Shown here one piece after another: positions 15,785 through 20,572 of a DNA stretch of 20,572 bases (positions within the stretch are counted from its first letter, which is position 1; the number at the start of each line of letters is the position of its first letter). Origin of the DNA: a virus; IMG/VR virus record IMGVR_UViG_3300023184_000611, positions 1 to 20,572 of that record; one strand, written 5' to 3'. A program made the translations under genes and the position numbers. Under the pieces are notes generated by a model. That model made no database searches, was not told the DNA's origin, and saw only the letters and a program-made list of their open reading frames with translations.

Positions 15785-17230
15785 ATGATATTTTATTTGT
15801 TATGGTTACTTGCGGGAACTTTCTATGGGTTCATCATAGGATTGATTCCAGTTGCTGGCGCAACAACAGCTCTTATTACTATTTATTCTTTCATAGATGT
15901 ATTCAGAGCAGACCCTTATACTTTAGTTGTATTCACAACAGCAATTGTTGTCTCATCGACTATAGGTGATTCTTTCTCGTCAGTCATGCTTAACGTCCCA
16001 GGTGCAGGTGGGTCTGCTGCTACTATGGTCGACGGGTTCCCATTGGCGAAGAAAGGCGAAGGTGCAAGGGCACTGTCTGCTGCTATCACAACATCCGCAA
16101 TCAATGGATTCATCTGGGGAATTCTTGTCTTTTCGTTCCTGCCATTCTATGCATCGGCAGTCATGTATTTTGGAATCCCAGAACAGCTTGCTTTCATGTT
16201 TTTGGCATTTGCGTCTGTCTGTTTTGTTTCAAATCACTATTGGGCAAGAGGTATCTTTAGTTTAGGATTAGGTATTTTCTTAGGACTCATTGGACAGGAT
16301 CCTCACACAGGTTCTGCACGACTGACGGGCGGATGGGATTACTTAGGCAACGGAATCCAAATCATCCCGATCCTTGCCGGAGTCCTTGCTTTCCCAGAAC
16401 TTATTGAACTATACATAAACAAGTATGAGACAGTAAAGTTCGAGATAGAGAACTATAAATCTCAAGTCGTTCAAGGTATCAAAGATTCATTCATCCATTG
16501 GAAAGAATCGCTCGCAGGAGGAGCAATTGGAGCTTTTATCGGAATACTCCCTGGAATTGGTGGCGCTATTGCTGATTGGGTGTCTTACAGTTTCACTGTG
16601 GGATTAAACAAGAACGAAACCTTTGGTAACGGAAACATCAAAGGTGTTATAGGATGTGAAGGAGCAAACAACTCACAGAAAGCAACAGGTTATATTCCAA
16701 CAGTATTGTTTGGTATACCAGCAGCACCTTTCGAAGTTGTCATTATGAGTTTATTTGTCTTAGTAGGCATAGAACTCGGCACACCGGCATTGTTGAAAGA
16801 TACAATGTTCTTTGACACTTTACAGTATTCATATCAAGCATCCTTATTTCTAACCTACATCATTAGTATAATCACTATTCGATACATTGTCAAGATATTT
16901 CTTATCCCAATCGATATTTGGTTCTGGTCACTTGTCGCTTTAATTGTTTGGAGCTGTGTTCAGTATACAGGATACGCTGAAGATTACTTGATGATAATTC
17001 TATGCACATTGCTAGGACTTTCTTTAAAATATCTCAAGATGAGTCGTGCAGCTTTCATCATAGGATTTGTCTTGAGTGACAGAATCGAAAAATTGTTATA
17101 TCAATACTTGACATTATTTGATTGGTCTGATATTATAATGAGACCAGTGAGTGTATCATTGCTTGTTGCAACAGCCGGCGCAATGATATACGGCATTTTC
17201 TACAGTAAAATAAAGGTGAACTACACATGA
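15785..17230 (+). CDS. tctA: TctA-type large permease of tripartite tricarboxylate transporter
   Basis: A 481-residue membrane protein of the TctA family, the large permease that works with a TctC binding protein and a small TctB subunit to import tri- or dicarboxylates across the inner membrane. The two halves carry the related loops GLIPVAGATTA (19-29) and GILPGIGGAIADW (253-265). Other family marks are NVPGAGGSAATMVDGFPLAKKGEGARAL (within 70-97), a central PELIELY segment, EGANN (292-296) and PTVLFGIPAAP (305-315). About a dozen hydrophobic segments can be seen. The N-terminus is roughly 20 residues shorter than in usual TctA and no better upstream start exists. The ATG follows the previous stop by one base with a poor ribosome binding site. 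GC content is higher than in the glycosyltransferase genes. No TctB is seen nearby. Confidence 0.88.
   Translation: MIFYLLWLLAGTFYGFIIGLIPVAGATTALITIYSFIDVFRADPYTLVVFTTAIVVSSTIGDSFSSVMLNVPGAGGSAATMVDGFPLAKKGEGARALSAAITTSAINGFIWGILVFSFLPFYASAVMYFGIPEQLAFMFLAFASVCFVSNHYWARGIFSLGLGIFLGLIGQDPHTGSARLTGGWDYLGNGIQIIPILAGVLAFPELIELYINKYETVKFEIENYKSQVVQGIKDSFIHWKESLAGGAIGAFIGILPGIGGAIADWVSYSFTVGLNKNETFGNGNIKGVIGCEGANNSQKATGYIPTVLFGIPAAPFEVVIMSLFVLVGIELGTPALLKDTMFFDTLQYSYQASLFLTYIISIITIRYIVKIFLIPIDIWFWSLVALIVWSCVQYTGYAEDYLMIILCTLLGLSLKYLKMSRAAFIIGFVLSDRIEKLLYQYLTLFDWSDIIMRPVSVSLLVATAGAMIYGIFYSKIKVNYT
17212..17218 (+). promoter_or_regulatory. Ribosome binding site of the TctC-like gene
   Basis: AAAGGTG lies 8 bases before the ATG at 17227, inside the end of the permease gene. 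It suggests the binding protein is made efficiently in its own right as well as by coupling through the ATGA overlap. Confidence 0.55.
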
Positions 17231-18288
17231 GAATTTTAGCATCAATCTTTGCCCTTATGTTGTCTGCAACAGCAGCAATGGCTGATTATCGTCTAATTGT
17301 TCCACAGAGTCCAGGTGCCGGAACATCTGTATGGGCTGCGATCTTCGCAAAGCATATGTCTGAAGCAATGAAAGAGAAGTTTATTGTTGAGCATATCCCA
17401 GGTATCAATGATATCCCAGGATTCAACAAGTTCCATAATGAACTGCGCTTTGATGACAAGACAATCATGGTTGCTCATGGTGGCAATGCTGAATCTTTCT
17501 TGGTTGATAGGGTCGACTACAACTATGCAGATTATGAACCAATTGCGACTATGAGCCTTAATACCATTGTCACAAGAAACAAGACAGTTGATATTGAGAA
17601 AGACAAGATTCGTATGGCACACAACTCAGGCGTCAATCCTGACATGATGGCAATCATTATGTTGGTCTGTGGTCCTCAGAAAGACGTGACTGCATATCTA
17701 GATTGTTATAAGAAACGTATTATCTATGTTAAAGGTATGCCAGGATCAGAATCACGCCTTGCTTTTCTGCGAGGTGAGTTGAATACTATCCGTGAGACCT
17801 ATGTCGCACATGAGAAATTCTTTGCAGAAAAAATTCGTTTCAATGAAGTGATTGATTGGTTCAATCATGGAGTCTATGACTTTAACACAGGCAAGATTGT
17901 AGATGATCATAACTTTAAGAATGTAAAGACATTTGCTCAGGTATACAAAGATCGATGGAAAGTCGAACCGTCAGGTGATTTCTATGAAGCCTATGCTTTG
18001 ATGAAGAATTACCGTGATGTTTTGCAGAAAGCATTGTTTGTAAACAAAGGCAATCCTAATGCAGAAAAACTGCGCCAAGGTGTTGCATACATGTTGACTA
18101 ACCTAGAAGCAAAGAAAGCATTTGAAGCAGATATTGGCGATTATGATTGGTTTGTTGGCAAAGATTTGACTTTAGTCATGGGTAAGTTAAAGACACAAAT
18201 CACTGAAAAGAAATTAAAGACATTGGTCAAGATCTCCAATGAAGGATTCGGATTTGAAACAGTTTATAAACCAGAGCTTTTAAAATGA
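17227..18288 (+). CDS. tctC: TctC-like periplasmic substrate-binding protein
   Basis: 353 residues with a clear Sec signal peptide: MRI, then the hydrophobic LASIFALMLSATA, with likely cleavage after AMA at residue 19. The mature start, DYRLIVPQSPGAGTSVWAAI, follows the TctC/Bug pattern of a first beta strand ending in VP, a glycine-containing loop and a helix. FIVEHIPG (52-59) matches the second strand. It should capture a carboxylate in the periplasm and deliver it to the permease encoded directly upstream; the genes overlap as ATGA. It is slightly longer than usual (about 320-330 residues) and the rest is diverged, so the ligand cannot be read from sequence. A phage-encoded exported binding protein implies a Gram-negative host and action before lysis. 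Confidence 0.75.
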   Translation: MRILASIFALMLSATAAMADYRLIVPQSPGAGTSVWAAIFAKHMSEAMKEKFIVEHIPGINDIPGFNKFHNELRFDDKTIMVAHGGNAESFLVDRVDYNYADYEPIATMSLNTIVTRNKTVDIEKDKIRMAHNSGVNPDMMAIIMLVCGPQKDVTAYLDCYKKRIIYVKGMPGSESRLAFLRGELNTIRETYVAHEKFFAEKIRFNEVIDWFNHGVYDFNTGKIVDDHNFKNVKTFAQVYKDRWKVEPSGDFYEAYALMKNYRDVLQKALFVNKGNPNAEKLRQGVAYMLTNLEAKKAFEADIGDYDWFVGKDLTLVMGKLKTQITEKKLKTLVKISNEGFGFETVYKPELLK

Positions 18289-18896
18289 GTGAGCGTAAAT
18301 TTAAGTATATCTTTGTCACAGGTGCACCGGGTTCCAAATGGAGCTCGGTCGCCCGAACAATGTGGCATAGTCCTGACGTAGATCATTCTGACAATAAGAA
18401 TGAATACAAAGAAGGTAATGTGAGACATCAAGGCGCCTATTGGGGTCCTGGTATGGAATATGGTAATGACTTTAATGCAATGCATCTTTTCTCTAAAGAA
18501 GAACTTGAGAAAGAATTTGATAAACCATTTTCAGGCAAAGGTGTGCGGATCATCAAGTCACATGATTTTGCACACAATCTAGAATTCATTAGGGAAACAT
18601 GGCCTGAATGTCCTATTGTTATGTGTTTGAGAGGCACAGATGCATGTCTTGGATGGTGGGTTAAAGCAGGTGGGTTCGATATTACCTATCCTAACTATTC
18701 AGAATACAAAAACTTTAAATTGATGGGCATGGCAATTGAAAATCAAAATAAGGGTATTCACGACTTCCTTGATATTAAACCATCATACTACACACCATCG
18801 AGTTATAACTTGAGCAATTTGCTTGGCATTGAATACAGTAAGATAGAACAAGATTTTAGCAAAGACGATATAGACGTCTATTTGAACTGGAGTTAA
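18285..18896 (+). CDS. Sulfotransferase-like P-loop protein
   Basis: 203 residues starting in an ATGA overlap with the binding protein gene. The N-terminal strand and loop YIFVTGAPGSKWSS (8-21) resembles the 5'-phosphosulfate loop of PAPS-dependent sulfotransferases. RIIKSHDF (88-95) and CPIVMCLRGTDACLGWW (109-125) match the core strands and the 3'-phosphate region, where R117 would be the key Arg. Similar proteins occur in cyanophages, often labelled sulfotransferase. If active it would move sulfate from PAPS to a hydroxyl on a glycan, lipid or small molecule. A kinase-like P-loop protein is the alternative, since the loop lacks a standard GKS/T. The C-terminus (YLNWS) is short and without further domains. 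Confidence 0.55.
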   Translation: MSERKFKYIFVTGAPGSKWSSVARTMWHSPDVDHSDNKNEYKEGNVRHQGAYWGPGMEYGNDFNAMHLFSKEELEKEFDKPFSGKGVRIIKSHDFAHNLEFIRETWPECPIVMCLRGTDACLGWWVKAGGFDITYPNYSEYKNFKLMGMAIENQNKGIHDFLDIKPSYYTPSSYNLSNLLGIEYSKIEQDFSKDDIDVYLNWS

Positions 18897-18899
18897 ATT

Positions 18900-19526
18900 A
18901 TGAAAATCTATGGATTAATCAAGGAAGCATCTGATGAATTGTTGTGGAACTTTACCCATGATGTTCATAAATTGATTCTTGACAAATACTTTAGCACCTA
19001 TTGGAGAGGTGACACAAAGGACTTTAGTCATACAGGACATGAGGTTCTTTCTAGAAAAGTAAAAGAACACAACCCAAAGAATATCTTAGATGTAGGTTGT
19101 GGGTATAATGACTATAAGAAATTCTTTGATGGATATGAGTTTGTAGGCATTGATCCTTATAATGATAAGGCAGATATCAAGCAAGGAATCTATGAGTATT
19201 ATCAAGAAAATAAAGAAAAGCAATTCGATGCAATCCTTGCTTTGGGTTCTATCAACTTTGGACCTTATGACAAGATTTTGCAAGAAGTAGAATGGATCGA
19301 TAGATTGACAGCACCCGGTGGTCGTTCTTACTGGCGTGTCAATCCAGGAATTCCTCATAAGACACTGAAAGAATTTCCTCTCGTTGACTTGATTGAATTC
19401 TTTGATTGGACAAAAGAATTTATTGAAAAACTTGCAGAAGTTTTTGGGTATGAGATTGAAGAATATGCTGAGGAAACAAATCATAACGGAGACAAGCGTA
19501 TATATTTCTGCTTTCATAAACTATAA
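18900..19526 (+). CDS. Class I SAM-dependent methyltransferase
   Basis: 208 residues. Motif I is NILDVGCGYNDY (61-72); the acidic end of strand 2 is FVGIDPY (81-87, D85 binding the ribose); the strand 4 region is FDAILALGSINFGP (109-122); and the post-core loop is RLTAPGGRSYWRVNPG (135-150). This is a complete small Rossmann methyltransferase. The substrate is unknown; by position it may act on the same glycan or product as the transferases upstream, or on a virion component. A GGAG lies 7 bases before the ATG. The stop codon is inside the late promoter box at 19522-19529, so this gene closes the cargo block. Confidence 0.75.
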   Translation: MKIYGLIKEASDELLWNFTHDVHKLILDKYFSTYWRGDTKDFSHTGHEVLSRKVKEHNPKNILDVGCGYNDYKKFFDGYEFVGIDPYNDKADIKQGIYEYYQENKEKQFDAILALGSINFGPYDKILQEVEWIDRLTAPGGRSYWRVNPGIPHKTLKEFPLVDLIEFFDWTKEFIEKLAEVFGYEIEEYAEETNHNGDKRIYFCFHKL

Positions 19527-19529
19527 ATA
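19522..19529 (+). promoter_or_regulatory. T4-type late promoter, TATAAATA
   Basis: Exact match to the T4 late consensus, overlapping the stop of the methyltransferase gene. With T4 spacing the start is near 19535, 17 bases before the ATG at 19552. T4-type late transcription uses gp55 with the gp45 clamp; those genes are not in this window. Confidence 0.65.
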
Positions 19530-19553
19530 TGAGAAACAGGGATAAAAACTCAT
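19529..19553 (+). promoter_or_regulatory. Short inverted repeat that could cover the start codon
   Basis: ATGAG (19529-19533) can pair with CTCAT (19549-19553), which holds the first two bases of the ATG. The upstream arm lies before the predicted start at 19535, so only read-through RNA would carry both arms. Five pairs with a 15-base loop is weak. Confidence 0.3.
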
Positions 19554-19881
19554 GGCTACAAAATTAAATCTTATTATTGATCAAGGTGCTACATATACAA
19601 ATAGCAGCATTATTGCCTATAATAGTTCTAATGCTGCTATTGATTTATCAACATATACAGTAGCATCCAAGATTAGAAAACACTATACATCAACAAATTC
19701 TGTGTCTTTTACTGCTACTGGTAACAGCACAGGATATGTTTCTCTTACTTTAACTGCAAATGTTACAGCAAATATTACTGCTGGCCGTTATGTCTATGAT
19801 GTTGAAGTAACAAGTAATACTGGTGTTGTGACCAGAGTTAAAGAAGGTATCGTTACAGTTACCCCAAATGCAACTTACTAA
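19552..19881 (+). CDS. Small Ig-like virion structural protein
   Basis: 109 residues with the layout of small beta-sandwich proteins found in many marine T4-like phages. LNLIIDQGATYTNSSII starts the domain, IDLSTYTVASKIRKHY (31-46) is the central strand pair, and AGRYVYDVEVTSN followed by RVKEGIVTVTP ends it. The family resembles the N-terminal domain of fibre or baseplate attachment proteins (BppU-like). It is probably a virion decoration or fibre-linking part. It is the first gene after the late promoter at 19522 and is transcribed together with the endolysin gene; the gap to that gene is 11 bases. Confidence 0.65.
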   Translation: MATKLNLIIDQGATYTNSSIIAYNSSNAAIDLSTYTVASKIRKHYTSTNSVSFTATGNSTGYVSLTLTANVTANITAGRYVYDVEVTSNTGVVTRVKEGIVTVTPNATY

Positions 19882-19886
19882 GGAGA
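19880..19886 (+). promoter_or_regulatory. Strong ribosome binding site of the endolysin gene
   Basis: AAGGAGA overlaps the preceding stop codon and lies 6 bases before the ATG at 19893. It is among the strongest ribosome binding sites in the window, consistent with high endolysin output. Confidence 0.75.
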
Positions 19887-19892
19887 TATAAA

Positions 19893-20507
19893 ATGGAACT
19901 TACATCAGAAATGATCTTAGAAGAATTTCCTCATGCAAAGCCTGAAATTGTAGAAGCACTTTGCAATGCGCTTCCTGTATTGGAAGAATATGGAATAGAT
20001 ACACCTCTTCGCTTGGCACATTTTCTTGCACAGACATCTCATGAGTCAGGTGGATTCCGTGCGGTTGAAGAAAATCTAAACTATAAAGCAGAAACACTTA
20101 CAAAGATCTTCCCAAAGTATTTCCGTGATAAGGATCCAAATGACTATGCAAGACAACCAGAAAAGATTGCTAACTTGGTATATGGTGGGCGCATGGGTAA
20201 TGGTTTAGCTGAATCGGGTGACGGTTATCGCTATCGTGGTCGTGGGCTTATTCAATTGACAGGACATGATAACTACAAGCGCTTTGCCGATGGCATTGAG
20301 TCAACATTAGAAGAAGCAGTTGCATATTTGACAACTCCTGAAGGTGCAGTTGAGTCAGCAGCTTGGTTCTGGGCAAATAACGGTTTGAACGAGATCGCTG
20401 ATACTGATGACGTTACAAAAGTGACTAAGCGTATCAATGGCGGAACAATCGGTTTGGCAGAACGTGAAGCTCACACAGAAGCTTTCAAAGAAATGTTAGG
20501 AGTGTAA
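19893..20507 (+). CDS. GH19-family endolysin (chitinase/lysozyme-like)
   Basis: 204 residues of the glycoside hydrolase 19 type used by many phages as endolysin. LAHFLAQTSHESGGF (41-55) carries the likely general acid E51; E59/E60 in RAVEENLNY is in the region of the second acidic residue. GYRYRGRGLIQLTGHDNY (111-128) is the family signature, and AAWFWANNGLNEIAD (156-170) plus KRINGG (179-184) complete the fold. It should cleave the peptidoglycan glycan strand to release progeny. No signal peptide or membrane segment is present, so it needs a holin, which is not in this window. Its place among structural genes could also mean a virion-associated lysin. Only the catalytic domain is present, with no cell-wall binding domain. 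Confidence 0.85.
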   Translation: MELTSEMILEEFPHAKPEIVEALCNALPVLEEYGIDTPLRLAHFLAQTSHESGGFRAVEENLNYKAETLTKIFPKYFRDKDPNDYARQPEKIANLVYGGRMGNGLAESGDGYRYRGRGLIQLTGHDNYKRFADGIESTLEEAVAYLTTPEGAVESAAWFWANNGLNEIADTDDVTKVTKRINGGTIGLAEREAHTEAFKEMLGV

Positions 20508-20510
20508 ATT

Positions 20511-20533
20511 CTCCATAAATAATCAAAATGGAG
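20511..20533 (+). promoter_or_regulatory. Inverted repeat able to hide the next ribosome binding site
   Basis: CTCCAT (20511-20516) pairs exactly with ATGGAG (20528-20533), which contains most of the GGAGG ribosome binding site of the next gene. The loop is 11 bases. The upstream arm lies before the predicted late start at 20527, so late RNA would lack it. Confidence 0.5.
20514..20521 (+). promoter_or_regulatory. T4-type late promoter, CATAAATA
   Basis: Seven of eight match to TATAAATA, placed between two genes. T4 spacing puts the start near 20527, again 17 bases before the ATG (20544), the same as for the promoter at 19522. Confidence 0.55.
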
Positions 20534-20534
20534 G
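20530..20534 (+). promoter_or_regulatory. Ribosome binding site of the gene cut by the window end
   Basis: GGAGG lies 9 bases before the ATG at 20544. Its first four bases are the downstream arm of the inverted repeat at 20511-20533. Confidence 0.7.
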
Positions 20535-20543
20535 TTTATACCA

Positions 20544-20572
20544 ATGGCAACACCAGTAACAAGAGCCGCGTT
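20544..20572 (+). CDS. Start of a phage structural gene, 3' partial
   Basis: Only MATPVTRAA and part of a codon are visible. The start is supported by GGAGG at 20530-20534 and the late promoter before it. A MATPVTR-type start is seen in a conserved neck/tail structural protein of cyanophages, so that is a possible identity, but nine residues are too few to be sure. Confidence 0.45.

Noticed and set aside
19086-19517. Long open frame on the minus strand opposite the methyltransferase gene
   Set aside because: It mirrors the plus-strand codons of a clear methyltransferase, lacks a good ribosome binding site, and its protein resembles no family.

Overview
This window looks like the late structural region of a T4-like tailed phage (myovirus) of marine type, related to cyanophages and SAR11-type phages, with a block of cargo genes inserted in it. 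The evidence is a gp8-type baseplate wedge protein, a giant DUF4815-type baseplate protein, Asn/Thr/Ser-rich fibre proteins, T4-style late promoter boxes (TATAAATA and CATAAATA), tight gene packing with many ATGA stop/start overlaps, and low GC. The TctC-like protein has a Sec signal peptide, which points to a Gram-negative host. I cannot name the host.

Left part (3-11377, all plus strand): the end of a repetitive fibre protein; gp8; a 2060-residue DUF4815 protein; a 70-residue coiled-coil protein; a short fibre-like protein with a tandem repeat; a 367-residue protein ending in Tyr/Gly/Ser repeats; and a conserved 146-residue protein. These probably build the baseplate periphery and the fibres.

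Middle part (11395-19526, cargo): a DxD glycosyltransferase; a 2-oxoglutarate/Fe(II) oxygenase-like protein; three paralogous DLD glycosyltransferases, one of them on the minus strand; two related proteins of unknown function, each overlapping the end of a glycosyltransferase; a TctA-type transporter permease with a TctC-type binding protein; a sulfotransferase-like protein; and a SAM methyltransferase. The glycosyltransferases, oxygenase, sulfotransferase and methyltransferase would fit making or modifying a glycan or small molecule on phage or host surface. TctA and TctC would fit uptake of a carboxylate by the infected cell. Both roles are inferred.

Right part (19522-20572): late genes resume at a TATAAATA box, with a small Ig-like structural protein, a GH19 endolysin, and a second late promoter in front of a structural gene cut by the window edge. 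Both promoters lie beside short inverted repeats that could hide the start site only in read-through RNA, as known for T4 lysozyme gene e.

Coding density is nearly complete: no stretch over 300 bases lacks a gene. I saw no tRNA, rRNA, CRISPR array, insertion sequence, integrase or attachment site. The strongest points for follow-up are the TctA/TctC pair without TctB, the duplicated glycosyltransferase plus overlapping-partner unit, the head-to-head paralogues whose start codons share CATG, and the promoter/hairpin arrangement at 20511-20546.
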